Shown here piece by piece: positions 9,093-19,211 of a DNA stretch of 64,000 bases. The translations under genes and the position numbers were made by a program. Source of the stretch: Nitrospira sp. (lineage in GTDB: Bacteria > Nitrospirota > Nitrospiria > Nitrospirales > Nitrospiraceae). Where the stretch lies: contig JACOEJ010000001.1 in assembly GCA_024998645.1 (NCBI GenBank), forward strand, positions 1 to 64,000. Reading direction: 5' to 3'. Below the pieces are notes generated by a model that saw only the letters and a list, made by a program, of their open reading frames with translations, had not been told where the DNA came from and did no database searches. Each line of letters begins with the position of its first letter. Positions within the stretch are counted from its first letter, which is position 1.

Positions 9093-10298
9093 ATGACAAC
9101 GACTCTCCGCTTCACATCCTTTGCCCGGCTCACGTTGGCCGGGGCCTTCTGTAGCTTGACGCTGTCCGGCTGTTTGTCGCCGATCACACTGAATCGCGCG
9201 GTGACCTCGTACGATGAAGCCGTGACGGATGCCGTCTCCAAGCAACTGCTTATCAACATTGCCCGCGCTCATCGCCATCAACCCATCCACTTCACCGGCG
9301 TCTCGAACATCGCCGCGACGTTCGACTTCCGCGTGAATGCCGGAGCGACGCCAGCGCTGACGGGCGAGGCCAGCAAGACGCTCATGCCGGTCTTCGGCGG
9401 CAGCGTGGCGGAGAATCCCACGATCAGCATCGTGCCGATCGAAGGGGAAGAGTTTACGAAGCGGCTGTTGACCCCCTTTCAGGAAACCAAGTTCACGCTT
9501 CTGCTCCGGCAGCGATTCGACATCGATCTGTTGCTCCGGCTGATGGCGCAGGAACTGCGGATCAGGCAGGACGGCCAGGAGGTTTCCTACCGCAATGCCC
9601 CGGCCGATAAGCCGGGCTATGAGATGTTCCGCCGCGTGGTGACGCACCTCTCGTCCATTCAGGACCACAACCAGCTCTACGCTGAGCCGCTCGTCTCCCA
9701 GCGCACCTGGACGATTCCCGCCAACGCGGTCACCGCCGAAGGCTTTCAGTCGCTGCAAAAAGAATATCTCGTGGCCTACAACCAGAAGGACAACACCTAC
9801 ACGCTGCGCAAACAGATCACGGGGCGCATTCTGATCACGAACTATGACCCCGCTACGCTCTCATCCGAGGAACGGGCGCGGTTGATCGACGAGACGGATG
9901 ACGGACACCAGAACGATGTCTCCTTCGATATTCGCCCCGGGCACATCGGCGGGGACTATCCGCTGAAGGGCGATTTCCGGCTGCGGAGCTTCAACACGAT
10001 TCTCAACTTCCTCGGGCGCGGACTGGATGAAGACCCCGAATATAATGTGGAGAAGGATCCGCGGACACCGCCCGTGCACGAAAATCCCGTCCATGCGATG
10101 GAACTCGTGCTGTCGGACAGTGCGCCGTCGGACGCCGACCTGTCGATCAAGTTTCAAGGCAAGCATTACGCCGTGAGCACGACCGGGCCGCTGGCCCGTT
10201 GGAACCGCGAGGGATTCCAACTGCTGTACCTCTTGTTCCAGATGACCGTGAGCGAAGTCCCGCGCGTGGGCATCCCCAGCATCACGATTGCGAAGTGA
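9093..10298 (+). CDS. Hypothetical lipoprotein
   Basis: MTTTLRFTSFARLTLAGAFCSLTLSGCLSP lipobox; long ORF. Confidence 0.8.
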   Translation: MTTTLRFTSFARLTLAGAFCSLTLSGCLSPITLNRAVTSYDEAVTDAVSKQLLINIARAHRHQPIHFTGVSNIAATFDFRVNAGATPALTGEASKTLMPVFGGSVAENPTISIVPIEGEEFTKRLLTPFQETKFTLLLRQRFDIDLLLRLMAQELRIRQDGQEVSYRNAPADKPGYEMFRRVVTHLSSIQDHNQLYAEPLVSQRTWTIPANAVTAEGFQSLQKEYLVAYNQKDNTYTLRKQITGRILITNYDPATLSSEERARLIDETDDGHQNDVSFDIRPGHIGGDYPLKGDFRLRSFNTILNFLGRGLDEDPEYNVEKDPRTPPVHENPVHAMELVLSDSAPSDADLSIKFQGKHYAVSTTGPLARWNREGFQLLYLLFQMTVSEVPRVGIPSITIAK

Positions 10299-10464
10299 AG
10301 GTCTGAGTGTCGGGTGCTGAAAACCCCCTAAAGAGGGCTGTCTTTTCCGCTCTGCCACCTGCTACAATTCCGTTCCTGCCGGCTCCCTCACTTTCCGTGT
10401 AAGGCTTGCCAGGCATAGCTTTGCGGCAGGTCAACGGATCTTCGGGTTCCACGTTATACAGCGC

Positions 10465-11559
10465 ATGCGACACACACCTTTCCTGACCATCTGTCTCTCC
10501 TTTGCGCTCAGTCTCCTTGCCGGCTGCAGTAGCAGCGGATCGGATACTCCTCCTGCACCAGGCCCTGCCACCGGCCCATCCTGTTCGGTCACGCAACTCG
10601 AAGGGGCGATGGATAGCACGCTGGCACAAACTTCGTCGGATGTGGACTTTTCATTCTCAGTCGAACGGCAGGATGGGCGCCGCTACAGCTACAACCGGGG
10701 TGGCTCCACGTTGCTGACTTCGTATGAATCCGCCTCGACCTCCAAAATGGTCTCGGCGGTCATCATTCTACGGCTGGTGGAGAAAGGGTATCTGAGCCTG
10801 GCAGACAAACCGCAGCGCTACATTACGACCTGGCCTATCACGAACACCGATCCCCTCTTCAATATGACGCTCGAGCAGATGCTGAGCTTCACCTCCGGCC
10901 TGACGACCGAGCCGCCTTGTCAGAACTTCGGAGGATCGAGTTTTGAGACCTGCGTGAACAGCATCGCGACAACCAACGCCGGGAACGGCATTACTCCCGG
11001 ACAGGAGTTCTATTACGCCAGCACCCATCTGCAAGTGGCGGGGCTCATGGCCGTCAAGGCGCGGGGCGTCGCCACCTGGCAGGATGTCTTCACGGAATTT
11101 AAAACACAGACGGGCCTCTTCCCCACTGCGGCCTATGATTTACCCTCTACCACGAATCCCCGCCTGGCCGGCGGCATGCACTGGACCGGCGAGGAATACA
11201 TGGCCTTTCTCAAGGCGCTGAAAAACGGTTCGCTGCTGAGCAGCGCCTCGATGGGCCAACTGTTAGCGGATCACACTGCCTCTGTCGTGATGACCTATTC
11301 ACCGGCCCTGGTCGGAGCAGGCGAAGACTGGCACTACGGGCTCGGCCTCTGGCACGAATGTCAGAGCCCCACCTTCAATTGCACGGCGGGGACCCGCGTC
11401 TCCAGCCCCGGCGCCTACGGGGCCTATCCGTTCTGGGATCGCAGCAAAAACTATTTCGGGATCGTCGCCCGCCAGGGCGCGCTCGGGACGTTTCCAAATG
11501 GTATTGCGATTGAACGATCGGTGAGACCCGACGTGGAACAGTGGTTCGCCTGCCCGTAG
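10465..11559 (+). CDS. Beta-lactamase/class C-like serine hydrolase, lipoprotein
   Basis: Lipobox LLAGCSSS; STSKMVSAVIILRLVEKGYLSLADKPQRYI with SxxK. Confidence 0.85.
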   Translation: MRHTPFLTICLSFALSLLAGCSSSGSDTPPAPGPATGPSCSVTQLEGAMDSTLAQTSSDVDFSFSVERQDGRRYSYNRGGSTLLTSYESASTSKMVSAVIILRLVEKGYLSLADKPQRYITTWPITNTDPLFNMTLEQMLSFTSGLTTEPPCQNFGGSSFETCVNSIATTNAGNGITPGQEFYYASTHLQVAGLMAVKARGVATWQDVFTEFKTQTGLFPTAAYDLPSTTNPRLAGGMHWTGEEYMAFLKALKNGSLLSSASMGQLLADHTASVVMTYSPALVGAGEDWHYGLGLWHECQSPTFNCTAGTRVSSPGAYGAYPFWDRSKNYFGIVARQGALGTFPNGIAIERSVRPDVEQWFACP

Positions 11560-11668
11560 TAAAATAGTCCCTTACAATCTGGAATCCTCCTCTCTTGCAT
11601 AGCCTCAGACTTTTTGTTACCCTGGCGCCCGTTCGAGACCGGCGAATTCGTCATCCATCGAGGTGAAC

Positions 11669-12661
11669 ATGCCCCGTCTCTCCATCGTTCCCCCGCTTCT
11701 GCTTCTCCTCTGCGCAGGCTGTGCCAGCTACGATAAACGGGAAATCGTTGATGCCAGAGCCTCGGCCCCGAACCCGGCCGCTCAGGCTCCGACCAATCTT
11801 TCAGCCGCCTCGCCGACTTCATCCGTCCGTATTCTCAAGCGCAAGGTGGCGGTCGCCCGGTTCACCAACGAAGCGAAGGCCGCATCGTCCAGTCTGTTCG
11901 GCGAAGCGTACAACCGGGACCCGAATTTCGACCGCTTGGGCAAGCAGGCCGCCGATATGTTGTCGACGGAACTGACCCGCTCCGGAAAGTTTATTGTGCT
12001 CGAGCGTATAGACTTAGGCAAGCTCGAAGCCGAGAGCGAATTGATGGGCCTCTCACGCGACCAATTCAGGCAGAGCCTGGTCGGCGTTGACGCGTTGATC
12101 TTCGGATCCGTGGCCGAGTTCGGCAGGAAAGACGTCGGCGAGGTACAAATGTTCTCCCGCTCGAGGCAGCAGATTGCGCATGCCAAGGTGAACGCCCGCC
12201 TGGTCGATCCGCGCACCGGCCATGCCTTTTTCAGTGACGACGGCGCGGCCGATGCCACGCTCGAACAATCCACGATCCTCGGACTGGGCGACCGGGCCAC
12301 CTTCGATTCGACCCTGGGCGACAAGGCGCTCTCGGCAGCGGTGGTCAACCTGCTGGATAAGTTCATCAACAAGCTGTCCGACAAACCCTGGACGACCAAT
12401 GTCCTGACCGTCGAAGGCGGTAACGTCGTCATCTCGGGCGGAGCACGCCAAGGACTCCGGACCGGCGACCACCTCAAAGTGATGGTTCCCGGCAAAGTGA
12501 TCAAGAGCCCGCAAACGGGCTTCAACATCCAGCTGCCGCCGACCCAGGTCGGCGAGTTGGAAGTACTGTCATTCTTCGGCGATTCGGATGTGAACGAGGG
12601 CTCGATCTGCAAAGTATTGTCGGGCCAGACTCCGACCACCGATCACGTCATTCAGTTCTGA
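11669..12661 (+). CDS. CsgG/HfaB-family lipoprotein
   Basis: KVAVARFTNEA..., DMLSTELTRSGKFIVLERIDLGKLEAE, NARLVDPRTGHAFFSDDG. Confidence 0.88.
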   Translation: MPRLSIVPPLLLLLCAGCASYDKREIVDARASAPNPAAQAPTNLSAASPTSSVRILKRKVAVARFTNEAKAASSSLFGEAYNRDPNFDRLGKQAADMLSTELTRSGKFIVLERIDLGKLEAESELMGLSRDQFRQSLVGVDALIFGSVAEFGRKDVGEVQMFSRSRQQIAHAKVNARLVDPRTGHAFFSDDGAADATLEQSTILGLGDRATFDSTLGDKALSAAVVNLLDKFINKLSDKPWTTNVLTVEGGNVVISGGARQGLRTGDHLKVMVPGKVIKSPQTGFNIQLPPTQVGELEVLSFFGDSDVNEGSICKVLSGQTPTTDHVIQF

Positions 12662-12677
12662 GGGGAGGGCGCTGCTC

Positions 12678-13022
12678 ATGACGAAGACTCTCGCGCAACG
12701 CACCGTGGGTGTGCTGGGCGCACTGCTCCTCTCTGGATGCGGGTTGTTCGCTCCCATCTTCGGGCCGGTGTCCCAAACCACCACGTCGAACGTCGATCAG
12801 AACAAAGACGAAGGCTATATCCGCTTTTCCAATATCGCCGCCCACCACGAAATCTTCTTGGACGGCACCGCAATCGGAACCGGAGAGGTCTATCGCTCAG
12901 GCGGCCAACTGGGTGTCACCCCCGGTACACACGAGATCGAAATCCGGGAGGCCGGACTTGTGCGCTTGAAGCAAAAAGTCTTTATCGGAACCGGCTCTAC
13001 CCGGACGATCGACATCCGATGA
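12678..13022 (+). CDS. PEGA-like small lipoprotein
   Basis: Lipobox LLLSGCG; FLDGTAIGTGEVYRSGGQLGVTPGTHEIEIREAG. Confidence 0.7.
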   Translation: MTKTLAQRTVGVLGALLLSGCGLFAPIFGPVSQTTTSNVDQNKDEGYIRFSNIAAHHEIFLDGTAIGTGEVYRSGGQLGVTPGTHEIEIREAGLVRLKQKVFIGTGSTRTIDIR

Positions 13023-13402
13023 TCTCGCGGCTTCTTACAACCGCCGGTCTGTTTACCTGCGCCGTCTTTCTAAGCGCGTGCCAGCCTCCCACTCAATTCT
13101 ACTGGGGCTCCTACGAAGAGAGTCTCTTTTCTCGCCAACAACAAGCAGGCGCAGGCGGTGAAGCCCAGGCTGCCTCCATGCTGCTCTCCACAATGAGTCA
13201 TGCTGAACCCGGGAAGGCGCCGATCGGCCCCGGCATTCACGCCGACTATGGTTACCTGCTGTTCAAGCAGGGACAAGTCGACGAGGCGATTGCCGAGATG
13301 CAGAAAGAATCGGCGGCATATCCGGAATCGAAACCGCTGATGGACACCATGATCTCTCGAATTCAGGAGCGGAAGAACAAGGAGAAGAAACCCACGCCAT
13401 GA
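13019..13402 (+). CDS. DUF4810-like lipoprotein
   Basis: Lipobox; YWGSYEESLF...GPGIHADYGYLLFKQGQVDEAIAEMQKESAAYPESK; ATGA overlap with upstream gene. Confidence 0.8.
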   Translation: MISRLLTTAGLFTCAVFLSACQPPTQFYWGSYEESLFSRQQQAGAGGEAQAASMLLSTMSHAEPGKAPIGPGIHADYGYLLFKQGQVDEAIAEMQKESAAYPESKPLMDTMISRIQERKNKEKKPTP

Positions 13403-14064
13403 GACTCTTCTCTTCTATTGTCGCCCTATGTACCGTTCTCTATCTCTCCGGTTGCGTTACACAACCCAAACCGGATTACTCGACCTTTTTCGACCATCAA
13501 CCGCACTCGATTCTTGTCGTTCCTCCTGCCAACAAGACCACGGCGGTAGATGCCCCTGCCGTGTTTCTCACAACCGTCAGCGCCGCATTCGCCGAGCGCG
13601 GCTATTACGTCTTTCCGGTGTTCCTCGTTCAAGATATCCTCAATGATCTAGGCGCGACCGACGAAGGCACAGTTGCAGCTATTCCCCCGGGGAAATTCAA
13701 AGAGGTTTTCGGAACTGACTCGATCCTCTACGTGACGATCACAGACTGGACCACCTCCTATGTCGTCCTCGCCTCGAATATTATCGTAGGAGCCGAATAC
13801 CGTCTCGTGGATGCCGCCACCGGAACGGTACTGTGGACGGCCAAGCAAAAGGTGGTCCACAATAGTAACCAGGGTGGAGGCGGCGGTGGACTCATCGGAG
13901 CCCTCGTAGTCGCTGCGGTCAAAGCAGCAGTGACCGCCACGACCGTGCAGTATCGGCCCATCGCTCTGCAGGCCAATACCATCGTCGCCAAACGATCCGG
14001 GTATGGACTTCCCGCAGGGCCGTACCATCCGGAATTCCAAAAAGATCGAGAACAATTCAAGTAA
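13399..14064 (+). CDS. DUF799 (GNA1162-like) lipoprotein
   Basis: HSILVVPPANKTTAVDAPAVFLTTVSAAFAERGYYVFPVFLVQDIL. Confidence 0.85.
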   Translation: MRLFSSIVALCTVLYLSGCVTQPKPDYSTFFDHQPHSILVVPPANKTTAVDAPAVFLTTVSAAFAERGYYVFPVFLVQDILNDLGATDEGTVAAIPPGKFKEVFGTDSILYVTITDWTTSYVVLASNIIVGAEYRLVDAATGTVLWTAKQKVVHNSNQGGGGGGLIGALVVAAVKAAVTATTVQYRPIALQANTIVAKRSGYGLPAGPYHPEFQKDREQFK

Positions 14065-14169
14065 GCTAATCCCGCCCATCGTTCAACCAGCGGTCGATTG
14101 CCCAAGCAGGCCTCAGCACATGCACTTCCCGCAGGACCCGCTCAGAATTTTCTGCTACCCTTCTCCCCC

Positions 14170-15084
14170 ATGCCCCCGGCCCTGCAAGCATTTCTGATTC
14201 TCTTCGTCGTCGGCGCATCGCTCCGTCTGTCCGGACTGCTGACCAAGCAGCACGCGGAACGGCTGGGGCTGTTTGTCTTTTCTGTTACGCTGCCGGCGAC
14301 GATTCTCGTCTCGTTGGATCGCGTGGCCTTCGCCCCGGCGGCCTGGAAGCTGCCGTTGGCCGCCTGTCTCGTCTCGCTCCCGTTGGTACTCGCTTCATGG
14401 CCGCTCGCGCGAGCGCTGCATCTCGCCCGCCCGACGCAGGGCGGATTCCTCCTTGCCATCGGCTGCATCAACTCCGTGTACTTCGCCTATCCCGTGGCCC
14501 TGGCGACGTTCGGTGATGAAGGCCTCGCCCAGGCGATCCTCTTCGACCTCGGCCAAACCACGCTCACCCTCACGGCGCTCTATGCCCTGGCCGTCTGGCA
14601 CGGTACCGCCGCACCCTCGGCGCGCTCGGCACTCACGCGATTGCTCACGTCGCCTCCCTTCTGGGCCTTGACCGTCATGCTGGCGATGAAAACGGCGGGA
14701 CTCCATCTGCCCTCCTGGCTCCATACCATCTTGACGCCGGTGCATCTCATGACGACACCGCTGGCGAGTCTCGTACTCGGTCTCTCGATCAGCTTCGCGG
14801 CGTTGCGACGGACGTGGTGGCTCACCTGCCTGGGCGTGGCGCTGCGGATGTTCGGCGGACTGGTGCTGGGAATGGCCGCAGCCTGGCTGCTGGATTTGAC
14901 TGGAATGGAACGGGCGATGGTGATCCTGATCGCCGCGATGCCCTCGGCAGTGACAGCGGTCATCTTCGCGACGGAAACCGGATTGGACGAGGATCTCGTT
15001 GCCTCGATCGTGGCGCTCTCGATCTGCCTCGGGGTAGCCCTGCTCCTCTGGCTGCCCCAACTTGCTGCTGCACTGCGGGGATGA
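14170..15084 (+). CDS. AEC family (auxin efflux carrier-like) transporter
   Basis: Multi-TM protein; MVILIAAMPSAVTAVIFATETGLDEDLVASIVALS. Confidence 0.85.
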   Translation: MPPALQAFLILFVVGASLRLSGLLTKQHAERLGLFVFSVTLPATILVSLDRVAFAPAAWKLPLAACLVSLPLVLASWPLARALHLARPTQGGFLLAIGCINSVYFAYPVALATFGDEGLAQAILFDLGQTTLTLTALYALAVWHGTAAPSARSALTRLLTSPPFWALTVMLAMKTAGLHLPSWLHTILTPVHLMTTPLASLVLGLSISFAALRRTWWLTCLGVALRMFGGLVLGMAAAWLLDLTGMERAMVILIAAMPSAVTAVIFATETGLDEDLVASIVALSICLGVALLLWLPQLAAALRG

Positions 15085-15177
15085 AAGCCTATCGCCACCC
15101 GACTCCTCGCCTTGACTTGCTCCGGCAAGGCGGGTACAAGCCTCTCAGGATTTCACCTTAACCAGGACTTTCTGCCC

Positions 15178-16062
15178 ATGATCGCATCGCCGGATACCAC
15201 ACCGTTCCGCACCCTCGCCGTGATCCTGACATTCGCCGGTCTCGTCGCTGCATCAACAGGCTGCGCCAAAAACGTATTGCCGAAACCGACCGCCACGCAG
15301 CCGCCTACGCCCATCGATTTCGCGCTCGCGTTGCAGTATGCGCAACGGGCGGCCCTGGTCTATGAGAGCGATGCGGCCATCAAACAGAAATCGCCGGCCG
15401 GCACGATGATCTCCTTCATGGTGGAATCACCCAGGGGAGTGAAGGCTTACATCGAGACGGACGACGCCAGAAAGATTCAATGGGTTGCCGTGCGGGGAAC
15501 CTGGAGCCTGGAAAATGTGAAACTCGACGTGGACTACAACAAGGTGGTGGACGGGCGGCTGAAGATCCCGCTGCACAAGGGGTTCGCCGACACGGCGCTG
15601 CAGGTCTATGCCTTTGCGAAGCCGCTGCTGCGACCGGGTTATGAGGTGCGCGTGACGGGCCACAGCCTGGGCGGCGCGGCTGCGTCGATCGTCTTGATGC
15701 TCTTCAAGGAAGACGGAGTCAAACTCGGCCAGGCGATGACGTTCGGCCAGCCGAAGGTCACGAACCGCGCGGGCGTCGACAAGTATCGCGGGCTGCCGCT
15801 GCTGCGTTTCGTGAACGACAAGGATCCGGTGCCGCTGCTCCCGCCGTTCGATATCACCACGATTCTCGACGAAGGCCCGTACAAGCACTTCGGCCCCGAA
15901 GTGGTGCTGAAAGACGGGACCAGTTACGCCTACTTCGACGAAGCCCAGACGGAACGCTTCTCCGTGATCTCGTTCTGGAACAGCCTCGGCAACCAGCAGG
16001 TCCCGGACCATTCCATCGCCAACTACATCCAGAGCCTGCAGGCAAAAACGGGAGTGCGCTAG
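15178..16062 (+). CDS. Class 3 lipase-like lipoprotein
   Basis: VTGHSLGGAAASIVLMLF (GHSLGG), TFGQPKV, lipobox. Confidence 0.88.
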   Translation: MIASPDTTPFRTLAVILTFAGLVAASTGCAKNVLPKPTATQPPTPIDFALALQYAQRAALVYESDAAIKQKSPAGTMISFMVESPRGVKAYIETDDARKIQWVAVRGTWSLENVKLDVDYNKVVDGRLKIPLHKGFADTALQVYAFAKPLLRPGYEVRVTGHSLGGAAASIVLMLFKEDGVKLGQAMTFGQPKVTNRAGVDKYRGLPLLRFVNDKDPVPLLPPFDITTILDEGPYKHFGPEVVLKDGTSYAYFDEAQTERFSVISFWNSLGNQQVPDHSIANYIQSLQAKTGVR

Positions 16063-16095
16063 TCGGATGGCTAGGGGAACTACCGGCCAGGCTCC

Positions 16096-16917
16096 CTAGA
16101 GCTTCGGTTTCTCCTGCTGCTTGGCCTTCTCGAGTTCCTGCTTGTGCTGGCCTTCAGCGATGTCCTGCTTCCACTTCACCGTGGCCTCCCCCGCGCGCCT
16201 GGCGAAGGGAAGACTGACGACGCCGACGATCATTCGGCTATACAACTCCGGCACCTCGCTGTCCATAAACGTCACGTTCACGGCCGTATAATTCGACAGA
16301 CACCATTTATAATCGGCAGACGCGAACGTCGTGGGTTGCGGAGATTCGACGAGCAGCCCGGGGTTACCTTCTGCGCTGGCCTTGCATGACGTTAAGGGAT
16401 CGACCATCCCAACAAGAGGAGGAAGAGTTGATGGATGTCCCTGTTCATCCATCAACCACACGAGGCCCATTATGTTGTTCTCGTCGGTAGTCGCCTTCCC
16501 ACCGGGCGCGATGGCGCGGCTCTCTTTTCCATATTTCTCGCGCAGCGAGGCCAGCAGCGTCTTCCTGGGAATCCCTTTATTGGGAAAGAAATGCTCGCGA
16601 GCGACCCGCCAGACCGCTTGTTTGTTTGGCGGCAACGTGACATCCACGGTTACCGTATCCGCCTCATCGCCAATCGCGATGGTTTGCTTCGGGGCAGACT
16701 GAAAGGATGAGATGACCGGCTTGTCGATGGTCGGCAGATTCGTAGACATGACCTGAATCGGGTTTTTGGGAATCTGAGCTTGAAGCTTAGCATGGGCCTC
16801 CCGCGCCGGCATGCCGAGCTGAATGCCGAGAATATCGGGCAATCCTTCAGCTCCCGCATAGCTTGCCAGTGCAAAGACAATTGCCGCAGCGCCCACAGCC
16901 ACGCCTCTTAAGATCAT
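16096..16917 (-). CDS. Hypothetical secreted protein
   Basis: Signal peptide MILRGVAVGAAAIVFALASYAGAEG; basic/Gln-rich C-terminus. Confidence 0.65.
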   Translation of the reverse strand: MILRGVAVGAAAIVFALASYAGAEGLPDILGIQLGMPAREAHAKLQAQIPKNPIQVMSTNLPTIDKPVISSFQSAPKQTIAIGDEADTVTVDVTLPPNKQAVWRVAREHFFPNKGIPRKTLLASLREKYGKESRAIAPGGKATTDENNIMGLVWLMDEQGHPSTLPPLVGMVDPLTSCKASAEGNPGLLVESPQPTTFASADYKWCLSNYTAVNVTFMDSEVPELYSRMIVGVVSLPFARRAGEATVKWKQDIAEGQHKQELEKAKQQEKPKL

Positions 16918-17184
16918 GGTGATCTCCCGGTGTGAAGGTAAATTACGCTCTACGTTTTCCGCCCTCGGACAGGCCGATATGTGCATCGATTCAGCCTGAT
17001 TCGCCGCAAGTATCCGCGGGAGGAAGCAAAAAGGTCAAGATCGGGAGTACTCTATAGACGGGGCGATTTGACAGGCCGCAGAATATGTGACGAAGTGATT
17101 GTCCACACCTGACGCGAGAGAGCCAGATTGTCTCCGCCCGTTAATGGCGTCGTCCGCCTCTTTCACTCCGGAGGAACAACGCTT

Positions 17185-18198
17185 CTATTTGTAGCCGATC
17201 ACCATGCCGTCCGGTCCGGCCAAGCGCTCCACCTTGGTCTTCTTGAAGCCGGCTTCCTTCATCCACGTGCGGCAGTCGGCGCCGGTGAAGTCGAAGCCTC
17301 CGGGGGTTTCGATCAGCATATTCAGGCTCATCAGCAACCCGAACGCGTTCTCTTTGCGCGCATCGTCGATGAGAGCTTCGTGGATGATCACCGCACCGTT
17401 CGGCGACAGGGCCTCATAGGCCTTGCGCAAGAGCATCCGCTTCTCGTCGAGATTCCAGTCGTGGAGGATGTGGCCCATGATGATGACGTCGACTTTCGGG
17501 AGCGGCTCTTTGAAAAAATTGCCCGGATGAAATTGCAGCCGCTGCGCCACACCCTTGGCCTGCGCGTAGGCTTCAAACACCGGTCGGACGACCGGCAGAT
17601 CCACCCCCAGACCGGAAAGGTGCTTGTGCGCGAGCGCGATTTCGACGGCGACGCCACCCTGCGCGCAGCCGACATCGGCAAAAGTCTTGTATTTCTTCCA
17701 GGGAAACTTTTTCGCAATCCCGCGGCTGGCCCCGATGCTGAGGCCGGTCATGGCCTTCAGAAATCCTTCGAGCCGTTGAGGATCGCTATAGAGCGTGCCG
17801 AAAAAATCCCCGCCGGTCTTCACTTCATTCTGCGGCTGGCCGGTGCGGAGCCCGTCGGTGAGCGATCCCCAAAAGCGATACAGCCGCGCGTTGCACATTT
17901 CGAGGATGCCGCCGATGTACGACGGCTTGGCCCGATCGAGGAATAAGGCCGTTTCCGGCGTGTTCGCGTACCGCGTGCCTGTCCGCTTCAACATGCCCAA
18001 TGCGACCAGGGCATCGAAAAAGTCCCGCGCGCTGCGCGGATGCAGATTGAGTCGCGCGGTCAACTCCTCCAGCGTGCGCGCCCCTTTCGCCAGCTCGGTG
18101 AAGAGACCGAGTTCGATCGCGCTCAACAGGGTCTTCGACCCGAAGAATCCGGTGCCCAGTTCCATGACCTTCGCGGGTGTCAGAGGCTTCTTTGCCAC
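17185..18198 (-). CDS. SAM-dependent O-methyltransferase-like protein
   Basis: [30 protein letters not shown]...[29 protein letters not shown]. Confidence 0.92.
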   Translation of the reverse strand: MAKKPLTPAKVMELGTGFFGSKTLLSAIELGLFTELAKGARTLEELTARLNLHPRSARDFFDALVALGMLKRTGTRYANTPETALFLDRAKPSYIGGILEMCNARLYRFWGSLTDGLRTGQPQNEVKTGGDFFGTLYSDPQRLEGFLKAMTGLSIGASRGIAKKFPWKKYKTFADVGCAQGGVAVEIALAHKHLSGLGVDLPVVRPVFEAYAQAKGVAQRLQFHPGNFFKEPLPKVDVIIMGHILHDWNLDEKRMLLRKAYEALSPNGAVIIHEALIDDARKENAFGLLMSLNMLIETPGGFDFTGADCRTWMKEAGFKKTKVERLAGPDGMVIGYK

Positions 18199-18221
18199 GA
18201 TGCGATCCTTTCGTCAGGGAG

Positions 18222-18980
18222 TTATTCCGATCGTTGAACGGCCGCTGACTCTTTCGCCCCGGCAGCCGAGTCGTAATACTTTTCGCGATAGATAGGACAG
18301 AGCCCCTTCTGCTGTAACGTCTTCGTCACGTCGGCAATCATCCCGCCGCTTCCGCAGAGATACACGGCAAGTTGCGCGACCGACGTGACGCGCTCCTCGA
18401 CAAGCCGTTGCACCCGGCCGGTTTCTCCGGACCAGCCCGGATCCGGACGGGAGAGCGTGAGGACCGTCGTCATCTTCGGCATCTTCCGCGCGAGCGCGAG
18501 CAAGTCTTCCTGATAGTACAGATCCCGCTGGCTCCGCAGTCCCCAGAACAGGGTGGCCGGCCTGGGATCGGGCCGCTCCGCGTTCGCCAGAAGCATCGAC
18601 CAGATCGGGGTGATCCCCGTGCCGGTGGCGACAAAGAGCAGGTCGCGCCCCGGATCGTCGCGCAACGTGAAGTGACCGGCCGGTCCTTTGAATCGGGTCG
18701 TATCGCCCTCTTTGAACCCGTAGAGCAACGTGGAGCCCGGCCCGCCCGACACGCGATTGAACAGCAGCGTGACGACGCCGGGACGGCTGGGTGATGAGGC
18801 GATGGAATAGGCCCGCGTCACGAGGCGGCCGGTGGCAGGATGCGGCATCTCGAAGGAAATAAACTGGCCCGGTTTGAACTCGATGGCGGCCGGCTCGACG
18901 AGCCGCAAATCGAGTTGCCGCACATCGTGCGTCAAATCCTTGATCGACTCAATCTGTGCCGTCACCGTGGGGATACTCAC
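18222..18980 (-). CDS. Ferredoxin/flavodoxin-NADP+ reductase-like oxidoreductase
   Basis: RAYSIASSP, FVATGTGITPIWSMLLAN; likely GTG start at 18980. Confidence 0.88.
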   Translation of the reverse strand: MSIPTVTAQIESIKDLTHDVRQLDLRLVEPAAIEFKPGQFISFEMPHPATGRLVTRAYSIASSPSRPGVVTLLFNRVSGGPGSTLLYGFKEGDTTRFKGPAGHFTLRDDPGRDLLFVATGTGITPIWSMLLANAERPDPRPATLFWGLRSQRDLYYQEDLLALARKMPKMTTVLTLSRPDPGWSGETGRVQRLVEERVTSVAQLAVYLCGSGGMIADVTKTLQQKGLCPIYREKYYDSAAGAKESAAVQRSE

Positions 18981-19211
18981 CGTGAACCAGCTCCAACGTC
19001 TGTCAAACCGGGGTCGTGGTTGATGCACCGGTGGCCGGGCACGCTTGGGTACGTTGAGCCTGTGAGTGAGGCAAGGACGCTGCCGGCCGACTGTTCCAGC
19101 GTCCTGCCAGAGACCGCGGCATTATCGGCTGGCCGAGTCCTCAGCGTCAAGAATGGGAGTGCGAGGAGTTAATTGAATGACCGGCTTGACGAAGGACGCC
19201 AGGAAACCGGC

